From: Lamellibrachia satsuma
Taxonomy: Eukaryota > Annelida > Polychaeta > Sabellida > Siboglinidae
Reading direction: 5' to 3'
Assembly: GCA_033239005.1 (NCBI GenBank)
Contig: BSQZ01000030.1
Coordinates: 2,721,501-2,785,500 of the forward strand
DNA length: 64,000 nucleotides
Made by a program: the position numbers and the translations under genes. The notes beneath the pieces are model-generated. The model worked only from the letters and a program-made list of their open reading frames with translations. It searched no databases and was not told the origin of the DNA. Positions 43,177-56,609 of the stretch are shown here, in pieces (within the stretch, counting starts at the first letter, position 1; every line of letters begins with the position of its first letter).

Positions 43177-43714
43177 GGGGTGATCCATATAGTACTTCAC
43201 ACTATTTTGGGACGTTTTTCCACTAGCACCCCTTGTAACGCTTCGTAATGCAGGCATGTACACCCACCTCCCCTTGTAACGCTTCATAATGTAGGCATGT
43301 ACACCCACCTCCCCTTGTAACGCTTCGTAATGCAGGCATGTACACCCACCTCCCCTTGTAACGCTTCGTAATGCAGGCATGTACACCCACCACCCCTTGT
43401 AACGCTTCGTAATGCAGGCATGTACACCCACCACCCATTGTAACGCTTCGTAATGCAGGCATGTACACCCACCTCCCCTTGTAACGCTTCGTAATGCAGG
43501 CATGTACACCCACCACCTATTAGCATGTTCATTTTGATAAAACAGCTTAACAGTTAGAGCTATCTGTCGGATATTGACACCTAGATGAGGCAACATTTTT
43601 AAAATCGTTACGTAACGCTAGCCCAGAGACCCCCCCACCCCCATGTAATACTTCATCACGCTTGCCCGTAGACCCCTCATCCCCTTAAGCATGACGTACT
43701 TTATGGATGACCCC
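43177..43714. mobile_element. TTA-flanked MITE carrying a minisatellite
   Basis: Left end GGGGTGATCCATATAGTAC and right end (reverse complement) GGGGTCATCCATAAAGTAC form TIRs of about 23 bp. TTA flanks both sides (43174-43176 and 43715-43717). A 3-bp target fits PIF/Harbinger or Zator-type elements; I cannot choose between them. The interior has a 41-bp array (43228-43517) and a diverged unit-like phrase (TAACGCTAGCCCAGAGACCC) near 43614. No transposase. Confidence 0.85.
43228..43517. repeat. 41-bp tandem array inside the MITE
   Basis: Seven units of CCCCTTGTAACGCTTCGTAA plus TGCAGGCATGTACACCCACCW. With a 41-bp period the frames rotate; several minus-strand frames stay open as a result. Confidence 0.95.
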
Positions 43715-45139
43715 TTAGTATAAGGTTCAGTTGCATCAAAAACAAGAGTGTTGTCTTTCTTGCAACAAATACAAATATGAAATGTCTAAGAGTGAACCGC
43801 ATGTTCAATAAAATTTATAAAAACATCTTAGATTTATAAATAAATCATAGTCAGATACGTGGAATCTCAGAACCAGTTCTCACATGAAGTGCTAATTTTG
43901 CTGGTAGGTGGCGGCACCATATTGTTTCAGGTGCACGATTTACAGCACACTGGGTGATTTTGCTGTCTCAAGTAATCTTATTCAACAGAGCCTACTCGTG
44001 GGCTATGGTGGGAGCCTTTTTGGGGTTAGTGTGCAGGGGTGTTTTTGTGACATTAAATAAAGACATTGCATCATTTGATGTAGGTCAAAGTTCACTGATA
44101 GTGTTAGGCTACTCCTGATAGTGTTAAGCTACTCCTGATAGTGTTAGGCTACTCCTGATAGTTGCCTTTGATAAGTTGAATTAAGCAGAGTTTCTTTAGT
44201 GTATGAAGTGTTGTTGTCACAACTGAGGTGGATCGAAGCTAGTGCTTCACAATGGCTTCTTGGAATGATGGTTTTTGTTACTAGTGATTCATGCTGCGAT
44301 AGTATTCCATATTCAGATAGCTCAGGTTATGATGAATAAACTACCACATTTAGGCCGAACTTAGAGGGTAAATAATGACCCTGTTTTTGTGATGGGTTTA
44401 GTAGATGTGGAGTTTGATTTCAATAGTTATGTTTTATTTTTAGAAGGTCATGCAGTGTATGTGTTGTTTGGTGTCGGCTACATTCAACTGTTTGCCATCC
44501 CAGGTTGATTGTTAGGTATTCAACCACAAGACAGTTGTGAGAAAGTTGGCAGTGTAAGAAATATGTAGGAAAGGATTCTGTTGAGGCTCTGGTCATCTGA
44601 AAATAATTTTGAATTTTAATGTATGTTTTTAACAATCTAAGTTTGAGCCTTGAAGGCAATTCCTTATTTAAAGTGATTGTAATCCTTTCCACGTCTAATT
44701 TCTTCTTAATTCGCCTTTCTTTCTCTTGTAGGTCAGCATCAAACTTACCGACGTTTGTTTATGACTAGTTCATTCTGTACATAACTTTAGTATTGGATTC
44801 ATAGAAAATTGCACAATTCTTTGAAGCATTTAGAAGTAGGTACTAGGTAGGTATTGGTGTAAACTGATTTCTTCAGTGGTTTTGATTTTTGAGGATGATA
44901 TGGAATCTTATCGTGTTCCATGTTTGTTGGATTTATGACGAGGAGTTAAGGAGCACGGTGGAGCCTAAGATAAGAATATCTTTTATCTGCTGTAATCAAT
45001 CCTTAACATCGATTAAATGACAAACGTAGCTGCTTAGTGGAGCATGTTTAGGTTTATTTGTCAAGGTGTAGCACATATACACTACAGATAGACATAAAGG
45101 AAAATGGCAAATGTTTGTAAACATTATGATCTCTTAACA

Positions 45140-45262
45140 TTTGGCAGTAACATGATGGATTTGGCAGTAACATGATGGATTTGGCAGTAACATGATGGAT
45201 TTGGCAGTAACATGATGGATATGGCAGTAACATGATGGATATGGCAGTAACATGATGGATAT
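45140..45262. repeat. 20-bp tandem array, six copies
   Basis: Units of TTTGGCAGTAACATGATGGA; the later copies have ATATGG instead of TTTGG. Minus-strand frames such as SIMLLPNPSCYC are artefacts. Confidence 0.95.
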
Positions 45263-46735
45263 GCCTGCAAATAAGATGCAATTGGGAAAATTGACATGCA
45301 CATATTTGAAGTGAACATTCTGAAAGTAGTTTCTTTTTAACTGCTCAATATTCACCTCTGATGTTGGACTTTTCACAAAGAGTGAGGGAATACGTACTCC
45401 TATTATTGAATTTACTCCCTACCGTGTATACATTTTTATATTTTTTGACCTAAAAAAGTCTGATGTTACAAGAAAAGGCCTTATAATTCTTCTAGTTAAA
45501 AGGTATTATGGACCCCTCTAATTAGCATAGCCACAAAATGTAGAATGTTGGAAAACCAGAAACAACCCCAGTCAGACAGTAATGCTGTTTATTTCTCCAT
45601 GGGAGGGGTGATTGCATCTGAATTGCATTCCTCACATTTCTCACCTCCTGGGAGATGGAAGATGATCCAGACCTTCAGGTAATTAGAATGGGTTCTGCAC
45701 TCTGTTCCTTGATGCTACTTCCCACCAGATGGTCAGAGAACCTGGAGTCTTCCCTCCTGTAGTAAAGGAATTTTTTGGGACCAGCGTTGTGTCTTTGATG
45801 GTCCTTTCTTGGGTAACCTTTTGGGGAGTTAAAACAGCATTTTAGTCTTGCATAACTAGAGTTCATCCAGGAAGACTATCGGGTAATTGTCAGTTTGAAG
45901 TTGCTATTTAATCTTTGATGTATTAGTTTCTTATCAACAGCCAAGCTGTGAGGCTAAGCACTGGCAAGAAAATACTGCTTTCAAAAAACAGATCAATGTG
46001 AGTGAGAACGTGTTATGAAACAACAGTTTGTTGTAGTCGCTTACAGTTACTTTTATGATTGGATTATTTTCATCAATATTTTTGTAGCACTGTCATAAGT
46101 ATATACCTGTCAACCTCTGAATTTCTAAATCCCGGAGAAATTAATTTTTTTTAACAAAGCAGAACATGACATGAACCAGCCCCCATGGCATGGGGTCTGG
46201 GTTCCACTGAAGGGCCCCAGAAGATACTCTGTGGTGTTTTGTAAGTCTCTACTAGACCCAAAATGTGACATCTATGGGAGCGCAGTTTTGCAAAAGTGAG
46301 TGATGATCGCCAATTTTTGTTTCAGTCTACAATCCAGAATAGATTCTGCTGTGCCAGGGGGGCAGGAGTTACACGACAAAGCAGGACTCTTAGGACTCTA
46401 AATCTGTGAGGGTTGGCTGGTATAAAGTAGAAATTAATGCTTTTCACAATACAAACAAGTTCTCAAGTAGAATCCTACCGGCAGCAGCAGGTTGTACTTA
46501 CATTGGTTCTACTGACTCAGAGCAGCTGCCTGAACAAACATACTGTAACCACTGACTGTCAACTCAGGAATATGTGACGGCTGCATTGGTGTCCAGCCAG
46601 TAGTATTCTTCATGTTGAAACTGAAATGAAAGTAACATCAGCCGAGTGAATTATTATTTCTAGCCAGACACTTAGCAAAGATCATAGACAACTCAACTTA
46701 TATATTTGTTATAATGCTTCTACGACAAAACCACA

Positions 46736-46862
<127 letters not shown>

Positions 46863-47342
46863 GCAACTCTGTTAGGCAGAGAGAAAAAACTTTGGTCTCA
46901 ACACTTATATAAATTTCTGTTACTTGTATAATGCTCCTAGGACAAAACCAATATGCAATTCCATTTAGTACACATAGCGCGATTTCAATATTCATAGTCC
47001 TGAAGCATACCTAGGCTAGGCAGTTTGCGAATAAATCAATTTGACGAAAACCTGTCAAGCAGAAACTTTGTTAACACTGCATCACTTTTGGCTCCAGTGA
47101 CTTTTCTCATCTCTTTCCATTGAGTAAAGCTCTCTTTCAGGCCAACCCATTCTCATACTTCGATGGTTGTCCTCATGCCGTGCCAACCATTGATCAAGTA
47201 CAGCAGTGTCATTGCCCGTCATGTGCCTTCTGTCCTATCATGTCCTATAATGTGCCTTCTGTCCTATCATGTCCTATCATGTGCCTTCTGTCCTATCTTT
47301 GGAACTACTTTTATTGGTTCGGTCGGAACAAAACTAATGTAA

Positions 47343-47424
47343 TTGTTGTCCAATGATGTCATCAGTTGTCCAATGATGTCATCAGTTGTCCAATGATGTC
47401 ATCAGTTGTCCAATGATGTCATCA
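47343..47424. repeat. 20-bp tandem repeat with CCAAT/CRE-like core
   Basis: Four units of TTGTCCAATGATGTCATCAG; each carries CCAAT overlapping TGATGTCATCA. It may be a simple minisatellite or a clustered binding site. Confidence 0.9.
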
Positions 47425-50183
47425 AAACTTAGTAACAGAGCTGAACAACATTTGTAAAATGGTGAGAAATTAGTGGTACCATCAGTAGACAAACTTTCAT
47501 TATGTTGTCCTTATCATTTATGTCTTATGTTGACCCAATTCCTATAGAATTGTTGTATGGTGTGTGTTCTCCTACACAAGGTACAGTTTCCTCGCATTGA
47601 TTTACATTGACCACAGAAGCACCAGTGTCTTCCCAGAGAACCCCAAGGATGCTAGACTCATCTGAAGCCTGCTGCAGGTTCACTAGGGATCCCCAATCAC
47701 CTGCATGGTATTCCCTGGGGACGTGCATGGGCTTCCTGTTGGAATACTCCCCATATTAGCAAGGCAGGAGCCATGTATTATTTGTTGTGGATTGTACATT
47801 CATAGGAAGTGTGTGGTCTGGCAGGGGACATTCTGATGTCGTTGGCTCAGCCATGTCAGATCATGAAGTGGAGGAAGGCGTTGTTTGAAATATGGGGCAT
47901 GGTGGCAGGACAGCATTGCTGTGGCTTCATTTTAAGTTACCTAGATTTATGTTTCTGAAATGGTTGTAGATTCTTTGCTCAGCATGTTGGCCACATTTCA
48001 GGAGTACAACACATTATTTTTATTATAGCTTCTAAAGGTAAAGTAAATTGTGGTCTTACCCCAGTTTGATCAGCACAGGGAAGATGATAGAATGGCAACT
48101 AGTCTTGCTTCTGGGATTGTTTACATACTTCATTCCCAGTGCATGGATTCCCCTCCCATAGCGTGGGAGGCTGTGCGAGGATGCTTTGATGGCATCCAAG
48201 CAGAAAGAGGAGAAGATTGGAATCACCCCTCCCAGTGCATCCCTGTCTGTTCCTAGAATCACTTCCAGGAAAGCTATAAATAGCTTGGTGGACTACACAG
48301 CTGCAGACCAGTTGTTCACTCACTGGGGAATCTCTTCATGTGGTTGGCGTGTGCACATCTGGTAGACATATGTGTGCACTTACACATGCATGCACTGCAC
48401 ATGCATCCCTAGCATAAGTGGTCAGATAACCTGAGAAAGTAAGGGTTAAATTGATTGTTTCCTGGGGTGTTTTGCTTGGGGGTAATCCACTAAGGTAAGT
48501 GATAGGGTATGTATAGCCCTGAGTCACTGGCGGTGAATCCACTACAGATTCCTGTGGTCTCTGCATGTCCTGGTGTCCTGGAAAACTCATCCCTCAGGGA
48601 AACAGTAACCCCTTTTGGAATGTCTGATGTCATCATGGCTCAAACTTCCCTTGGGAAATAAGAGATGTCCACATCAGTTGTGATACCTAAGCATGGTAGG
48701 CAGCAACACTGGAATCAAGGAACTCAATATACAACAAATATTCCACATAGCTGTCCAAGTAACTAGGGTAGATGTTCTTATTTTATTAAAGGGAAGAAAC
48801 TTGTGTAGAACATAGCAACAATGTGACACACATCTGACAGGTATATACAGTCACTGTACACTCAAATATGATTATTAATGAGGTCTAGGCAGCTAAATGA
48901 TCGATAGACACCAGTGGAGAAATATTGTAAATATTTCTCCACTGGACCCATCCTCCAGATAATTAGAAAGAGACAGAGAGAACAGAAAAGTGACTGATAA
49001 TAAACATGAGCTTCTATTGATACATTTACAATTACACATATATCACAACTTATAATATTATTACATTCCATGTGCTTGTTTTCAAGAATCTTGTAGATTG
49101 CCAGGAAGTATGGCAACTTTTACTCAGCACAAGTAAATCATTGCTTATTTATACTATGAACTTTAATGGAACAAAATTTACTTTTCATGACGACAACATG
49201 GAGGCATATGTCATTGATCATCTATAATTATAATGTAATGATGATCCTTCTAAAAAGAAAAAAAACAGATGATAAAGCCACTGTTTGTTCTGACTTGGTA
49301 GTCAGAATGACCAGGCTAAACTGTCATGTAATAACAAATTTGACCTGTTCCTAAACTATCTTCAATCAAGTACTAAATGCTAAAATAGGACCTCAACTTT
49401 AATACGTTATTATCACGACTATTATGTTGACAGTTCTCATTGTCTCAGTGAGTAATTTACCCCATATGATCAGTATAATCATCTCGCTCAGTAAAACGAG
49501 CGAAACCATTAGTAATTTAATGTTCATATGCATTATGCTCACCAACAACTATTACAATAGTTGACAAGCTGGAGTTCACAGAGAACACATTGTTTTGGAA
49601 GACATTCGAACAGCTAACACACTTTTGATTAAATAAATCATCTAACATGTACATAACTGTGATCTTTTCACATGCATGTTGAGTAGTAATATACTTCTGT
49701 ATTCTAGGTCATCTATTTTTCATAATCTCTGGTGTTTTTTATCAGTTTCTGCTTCATGTGTTTGGCAGACTTGGTAGCTAGGAGCTTGTGAAGTAAATAT
49801 TGTCATTAACCCTTTGAACCCGGACCAGAACATACAGACTCGTACCCTAGGCAGGTCTTTGTCCCACACGTCTTTGAAGAAGGAAAACATTGGTGAAGGT
49901 TGAACAGCACAAGAGGGGTTCAAAGATAGGAACAAGTTGGGTTGACAGGAAGGTGAAGTTGGGATGATAAGGAGCAGTGAAAAGCTAGATGTAATCCCCT
50001 GCAGCCTAAGGGAGGGTGGGATGAAGCCATGGGAAGACATTGAACAAGTATTTGTAATGGGTTAATCTGTGGGAGTTAGCTGGGAAAAGTATTAGTGTTA
50101 TAATGACATCGCTGAAGAAGGTTGGGTTGTACAAGAAAGGGAAAGTAGGAATTTAGAGTTGTGAATGGGGGTAGAAATAACAG
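47425..50183 (+). other. Presumed intronic DNA
   Basis: No repeat array or supported exon. AATATTTACAATATTTCTCC inverted-repeat text near 48920 (GGTGTCTATCGATC mirrored weakly) is the only structure noted: CAGTGGAGAAATATT at 48912 faces AATATTTCTCCACTG at 48931, a perfect 15-bp inverted repeat. Confidence 0.4.
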
Positions 50184-50270
50184 GAATACTACATGATGAA
50201 TACTACATGATGAATACTACATGATGAATACTACATGATGAATACTACATGATGAATACTACATGATGAA
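50184..50270. repeat. 14-bp tandem repeat, six copies
   Basis: Units of GAATACTACATGAT, nearly identical. Confidence 0.95.
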
Positions 50271-50879
50271 AATCAAAAACGTTATTAGTTAGATGTCTCT
50301 GTGAACTTGTCCTGGACTTATCCAATAGTTTCATACAACATTTGGAGTAGTTTAGTAGCCATTCATATTGAAATCTGGAACAATTAAAATAATTAATGTA
50401 TCCTTTTTGGTGGGATTACAAGTATTCCATTCTATCAGTCACACTGTTTATGCCAGAACAGATCCATGGGGTATATAAATAACCAGGTTGTTTACTCAAC
50501 AACCCTACATAGGAGACAAAACTAACATTGGTGGCAAGACCATAAATTGTGCAGGAAAAAGCTAGATTACGCAATGGCAACCATGACAGGTTAGAGTAAC
50601 AGGGGCGAGCCATGGTGAGGTAAACCCACCGAGAGAGCAAAGGGTTAAACAGTGTATACAGTACACAAGCAAACTGTGCAGATTGAGGGATGATTAGACC
50701 TGCTCCTGTGACTGTTGAAATATGTGACTGCTCTGGCATGATGATACACTGTAACCAGGAATTCCTCTTGGCTTCCCTCGCCCCCTGCATATCAATAAAT
50801 GGAACATCCGGGATTGTCTGGCACCGCTCGTGTTTCCATGTGCTCTCATGGTTCTTGGCTCCACTCCATCTAGTCACAG

Positions 50880-51018
50880 AACAGCCCTGCTCCTACTGTC
50901 GTCTTCAATCCCGCTGCTGGGGTACACGTTGGATTAGGGGCAGCTGTAGGCAGCACCGCACATCGCCTCCCGGATTACCCACAACCACGCCTGTTGTTGT
51001 CTGCGTCCACACCCTTTG
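50880..51018 (+). CDS. Candidate 139-nt coding exon, protein unknown
   Basis: Preceded by CTCCACTCCATCTAGTCACAG and followed by GTGAGT. In phase 0 it reads NSPAPTVVFNPAAGVHVGLG then AAVGSTAHRLPDYPQPRLLL and SASTPF, ending in phase 1, without stops. The segment is more GC- and CpG-rich than its surroundings. A second plus-strand frame is also open here (Cys/Arg-rich, less protein-like), which lowers confidence. No family is recognised; the Pro/Ala-rich composition suggests a disordered linker. It may be part of the gene whose exons lie at 58 and 61 kb. Confidence 0.35.
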
Positions 51019-52418
51019 GTGAGTTTTCTTTCTGCTGTTCTTGTATTTGTTGCCACCGGACCATGTGGCTGGAATGTCTGGCTCCTTGCCACTTGGTGCC
51101 TGTGTTGATTCGTTCCTCGCATTTCCTGGATTCTCTCTTTTAATTGGCATTTTGTTGCATCCACCAGGTGTGTGTGTGAGGGGGGTCGCATGGATAGGTC
51201 TGCATCCTTAGGCTAACACTCGTTTTTTGTCTGGGATGAGAATATGATACTTTATCAATTAACAGTGGCAGGCGTAAACAAGTCTGTCTACTGGGATATA
51301 ATTATATATATATATTATATTTATATATATGTGTGTGTGTAAATATTTATTTTTATAATTATGATAATGTTTTACTGTGACAGCTGTATGTAGATGTTAT
51401 TATTTTTTTATTGATTATAATGCTTACTGGGACAGCTATATATAAATGATATTTTTATAATGGTAATAATGCTGCATTTTATTTAGAAACAAGGAAGGGG
51501 GGTTAGCTGTGAGAAAGGCCTCTGAAAGTATGTTGTATGCAGTCATTGCAGCAATATTCTAAATGATAGTGACATTACAAATGTCAGCATGCCTGTCATG
51601 TAATGATGTCATGTATGTCACGTAATGATGTCATGCCTGTCAGTGTCATGTAATCATGTCAGACCTGTCATGTAATCATGTCATGCCTGTCATGTTATGT
51701 CAAGTCATGTAATGTTAACATGTCGGTCACATAATGCAAACTGATGTTCTGTCAGGTCAGCAGAAGACATTTTACTGCTCTATCATGATCAGCAGTGTTT
51801 TAGTGAGTTAGTCATTACCTTTTTGAGATATATCTTTCCTGCGACACCAATATGTGATATGTGCAGAGCATAATCTTGTTAAAATGTTGGTTTGATATAA
51901 TCTTATGGTTAACTTTCAAAATACAGTTTATATAATATTACACCTACTTTATATTGGCAGTAACACACACTGACTAGTACTAGTAGTTGCTCTGTTCACC
52001 AGATGTAGCCACCATGCATTGCTTCTCTGGAAGGATGACATTAGCAACCTTCTCTAGTTAGCTTTTGGAGTACTTCTGTCTTCCCTGGCACATAATGTCA
52101 CCTTTATCACCAAACCTCTGGCTCAACTAACATACCCAAACATACTTTTTAAGTAAAAGGTCAAATCTAATATAAAGTTGATGTATGCATTATTTACAGC
52201 ATACTGCGGACATTGTTGTACCTGTTGTACCTGTTGTACCTGTTGTAACTGTATAACTGTCAGAAAAGGATTAGAAAATGTAAAATCATCTAAATAATGC
52301 ACAGGTTCTGTGGTGTTGTAGATGACTAGTGTATGTGTAGATGTGTGGAGAATGAGTCTAGTAGGGCTGAGAGAATGATGTTGGAGAAACCATTGTCAAT
52401 TGAACGCAGATAGAATTC
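51019..52418 (+). other. Presumed intronic DNA
   Basis: No exon is seen. TA/TG-rich tract near 51300-51340, two copies of an ATAATGNTTNACTGNGACAG phrase (about 51363 and 51418), degenerate TGTCATGTAATGATGTCATG repeats at 51590-51725, and four TTGTACCTG 9-bp units near 52214-52245. Confidence 0.45.
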
Positions 52419-53034
52419 CTCTGTTTATGTATATAGACCACTCTGTATATGTATATAGACCACTCTGTATATGTATATAGACCACTCTGTATATGTATAT
52501 AGACCACTCTGTATATGTATATAGACCACTCTGTTTATGTATATAGACCACTCTGTTTATGTATATAGACCACTCTGTTTATGTATATAGACCACTCTGT
52601 ATATGTATAGAGACCACTCTGTATATGTATATAGACCACTCTGTATATGTATATAGACCACTCTGTTTATGTATATAGACCACTCTGTATATGTATATAG
52701 ACCACTCTGTATATGTATATAGACCACTCTGTTTATGTATATAGACCACTCTGTTTATGTATATAGACCACTCTGTTTATGTATATAGACCACTCTGTTT
52801 ATGTATATAGACCACTCTGTATATGTATATAGACCACTCTGTATATGTATATAGACCACTCTGTATATGTATATAGACCACTCTGTATATGTATATAGAC
52901 CACTCTGTTTATGTATATAGACCACTCTGTATATGTATATAGACCACTCTGTATATGTATATAGACCACTCTGTTTATGTATATAGACCACTCTGTATAT
53001 GTATATAGACCACTCTGTATATGTATATAGACCA
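52419..53034. repeat. 22-bp tandem array, 28 copies
   Basis: CTCTGTATATGTATATAGAC plus CA, exactly 28 units in 616 bp. The only frequent variant is TTTATG for TATATG. Very homogeneous, so probably recently expanded or homogenised. Minus-strand YIYRVVYIH frames are artefacts. Confidence 0.97.
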
Positions 53035-53615
53035 CATTAACACCCACAAATTGCCCATCTTTACTGCATCCTGTCACTGAATCACACTGATAAATTTCTT
53101 GTAAAGATTGGTTGTAACAACGTATGCTTGGAGATTGGAGTGCAAATTGGACACCGTAATCTTTGGTTTTACTTATGTAGATGCTTACCTCATGAAACTA
53201 ACCTCAGCACGATACCAGCATGACTGAATCAACTCTGTATGTCTAACATTGGTCTGCACTGGTATCTGACCAGAAATCGGTTAAATGATATTAGGTATTC
53301 TATCATTACATCCACCTTGTTGAGTTCTGTATTAATTCAATTACTCTTTGGTTTCTAAATCAACAGAATTTGTTGGAATCTGTTATTTAAAAAGCAAGTC
53401 ATTTGGATGTTTCAGTGGCTTATAAATTGGTGTAAAATAATATTTTAATACACTTTCCACTGAAGTAGTTTTATAGCATCATGACCAGTTGTGGGATGGT
53501 CAATGGTTGTTAGCGTCCACTGTCAGGTAGCAGAGCATTAGTAATGGTCACTAAGTCATGTACTTGATCTACTACAAATCAAACAAGTTATTTTAAATTT
53601 TTAAAATAGCCACAT
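53035..53615 (+). other. Presumed intronic DNA between two arrays
   Basis: No gene, repeat or element is recognised. Confidence 0.4.
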
Positions 53616-54793
53616 CTGTTGACTCACAAGACTGTAGTTTGTTGGTATGTCTATGACTAGAAACAAACTCACAAGACTGCAGCTTGTTGGTACGTCTATG
53701 ACTAGAAACAAACTCGCATGACTGCAGCTTGTTGGTACGTCTATGACTAGAAACAAACTCACAAGACTGTAGCTTGTTGGTACGTCTATGACTAGAAGCA
53801 AACTCGCATGACTGCAGCTTGTTGGTACGTCTATGACTAGAAACAAACTCACAAGACTGTAGCTTGTTGGTACGTCTATGACTAGAAACAAACTCGCATG
53901 ACTGCAGCTTGTTGGTACATCTATGACTAGAAACAAACTCACAAGACTGTAGCTTGTTGGTACGTCTATGACTAGAAACAAACTCGCATGACTGCAGCTT
54001 GTTGGTACATCTATGACTAGAAACAAACTCACAAGACTGTAGCTTGTTGGTACGTCTATGACTAGAAACAAACTCGCATGACTGCAGCTTGTTGGTACGT
54101 CTATGACTAGAAACAAACTCACAAGACTGTAGCTTGTTGGTACGTCTATGACTAGAAACAAACTCGCATGACTGCAGCTTGTTGGTACATCTATGACTAG
54201 AAACAAACTCACAAGACTGTAGCTTGTTGGTACGTCTATGACTAGAAACAAACTCACAAGACTGCAGCTTGTTGGTACGTCTATGACTAGAAACAAACTC
54301 ACAAGACTGTAGCTTGTTGGTACGTCTATGACTAGAAACAAACTCACATGACTGCAGCTTGTTGGTACGTCTATGACTAGAAACAAACTCACAAGACTGT
54401 AGCTTGTTGGTACGTCTATGACTAGAAACAAACTCACATGACTGCAGCTTGTTGGTATGTCTATGACTATAAACAAACTCACAAGACTGCAGCTTGTTTG
54501 TACGTCTATGACTAGAAACAAACTCACATGACTGCAGCTTGTTGGTACGTCTATGACTAGAAACAAACTCACAAGACTGTAGCTTGTTGGTACGTCTATG
54601 ACTAGAAACAAACTCACATGACTGCAGCTTGTTGGTACGTCTATGACTAGAAACAAACTCACATGACTGCAACTTGTTGGTACGTCTATGACTAGAAACA
54701 AACTCACAAGACTCTAGTTTGTTGGTACGTCTATGACTAGAAACAAACTCACAAGACTCTAGTTTGTTGGTACGTCTATGACTAGAAATAAAC
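53616..54793. repeat. 45-bp tandem array, about 26 copies, partly dimeric
   Basis: Units contain GACTAGAAACAAACTCACAA then GACTGTAGCTTGTTGGTACG and TCTAT. Between about 53700 and 54240 two unit types alternate (CTCACAAGACTGT and CTCGCATGACTGC), giving a 90-bp dimer. Fifteen codons per unit produces a 400-codon minus-strand frame (SSHRRTNKLQSCEFV repeated) with no support as a gene. Confidence 0.95.
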
Positions 54794-55093
54794 AAGTGAG
54801 TTCACCATATGGTTCCCGTCATTCTGTCTGACCTGGTTAGCTTATGTTATGTGAATATGACATCATCCAAGTGGGGAGAAAGGCGTTCCTGCACGAGTCA
54901 AGTGTTTAGAGGATATTAAATAACACAATTGGAAATGATTAAACTGTTCACACTTTTGGTAGCTGTCCAGCTTCACATAAACGAAGAATTGCAAATTCTG
55001 TTGTGCTTTCAAGAATCGCTGCTTTCTACCTAATGAAAATATCAGTATTTTCATATATGAGTTTATGTGGTGCTGCGAATAGCTGCATTTGTA
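54794..55093 (+). other. Spacer between two arrays
   Basis: About 300 bases of AT-rich sequence with nothing recognised. Confidence 0.4.
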
Positions 55094-56357
55094 GTGTTTC
55101 CATCACAGTGTTTGTGAGGTAGGATGATTCTTATTCTTATTGGCAGTGTGTTTCCAGCACAGTGTTTGTGAGGTAGGATGATTCTTATTCTTATTGGCAG
55201 TGTGTTTCCATCACAGTGTTTGTGAGGTAGGATGATTCTTATTCTTATTGGCAGTGTGTTTCCATCACAGTGTTTGTGAGGTAGGATGATTCTTATTCTT
55301 ATTGGCAGTGTGTTTCCATCACAGTGTTTGTGAGGTAGGATGATTCTTATTCTTACTGGCAGTGTGTTTCCAGCACAGTGTTTGTGAGGTAGGATGATTC
55401 CTATTCTTACTGGCAGTGTTTCCATCACAGTGTTTGTGAGGTAGGATGATTCTTATTCTTACTGGCAGTGTGTTTCCAGCACAGTGTTTGTGAGGTAGGA
55501 TGATTCTTATTCTTATTGGCAGTGTGTTTCCAGCACAGTGTTTGTGAGGTAGGATGATTCTTATTCTTATTGGCAGTGTGTTTCCAGCACAGTGTTTGTG
55601 AGGTAGGATGATTCTTATTCTTATTGGCAGTGTGTTTCCAGCACAGTGTTTGTGAGGTAGGATGATTCTTATTCTTACTGGCAGTGTTTCCATCACAGTG
55701 TTTGTGAGGTAGGATGATTCCTGTTCTTACTGGCAGTGTTTCCATCACAGTGTTTGTGAGGTAGGATGATTCTTATTCTTACTGGCAGTGTTTCCATCAC
55801 AGTGTTTGTGAGGTAGGATGATTCTTATTCTTACTGGCAGTGTGTTTCCATCACAGTGTTTGTGAGGTAGGATGATTCTTATTCTTACTGGCAGTGTTTC
55901 CATCACAGTGTTTGTGAGGTAGGATGATTCTTATTCTTATTGGCAGTGTGTTTCCAGCACAGTGTTTGTGAGGTAGGATGATTCCTATTCTTACTGGCAG
56001 TGTTTCCATCACAGTGTTTGTGAGGTAGGATGATTCTTATTCTTACTGGCAGTGTTTCCATCACAGTGTTTGTGAGGTAGGATGATTCTTATTCTTACTG
56101 GCAGTGTGTTTCCATCACAGTGTTTGTGAGGTAGGATGATTCTTATTCTTACTGGCAGTGTTTCCATCACAGTGTTTGTGAGGTAGGATGATTCTTATTC
56201 TTATTGGCAGTGTGTTTCCAGCACAGTGTTTGTGAGGTAGGATGATTCCTATTCTTATTGGCAGTGTGTTTCCAGCACAGTGTTTGTGAGGTAGGATGAT
56301 TCCTATTCTTACTGGCAGTGTTTCCATCACAGTGTTTGTGAGGTAGGATGATTCTTA
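55094..56357. repeat. 52/54-bp tandem array, about 24 copies
   Basis: Units contain TTTCCATCACAGTGTTTGTG then AGGTAGGATGATTCTTATTC and TTACTGGCAGTG. Length varies by one GT (52 or 54 bp). ATCACAG/AGCACAG and TTACTGG/TTATTGG variants are distributed in runs. Confidence 0.95.
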
Positions 56358-56545
56358 TGAATGCATTAAATGGTTGTTCTTCCCCGTTACTGTTGAGGTC
56401 TCCATGTAATATCCCACACTTCTCACAGACAGTGTAGCAGTATACCAGAACCACATACCGTAGAAATAAATGGAGTGTGCTTTCTGCAGGTACAAGAGAG
56501 ACATAATATAACATTATTTCTTTAGCATGTTCTGAAGAAGCTGTG

Positions 56546-56609
<64 letters not shown>

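Noticed and set aside
47139..47356. Exon reading ANPFSYFDGCPHAVPTIDQV after TCTCTTTCAG
   Set aside because: Acceptor is fair but no donor follows and the frame runs into a tandem repeat.
53593..54795. 400- and 368-codon minus-strand open frames
   Set aside because: They are products of a stop-free 45-bp unit read in two frames; no splice sites, domain or non-repeat coding sequence.
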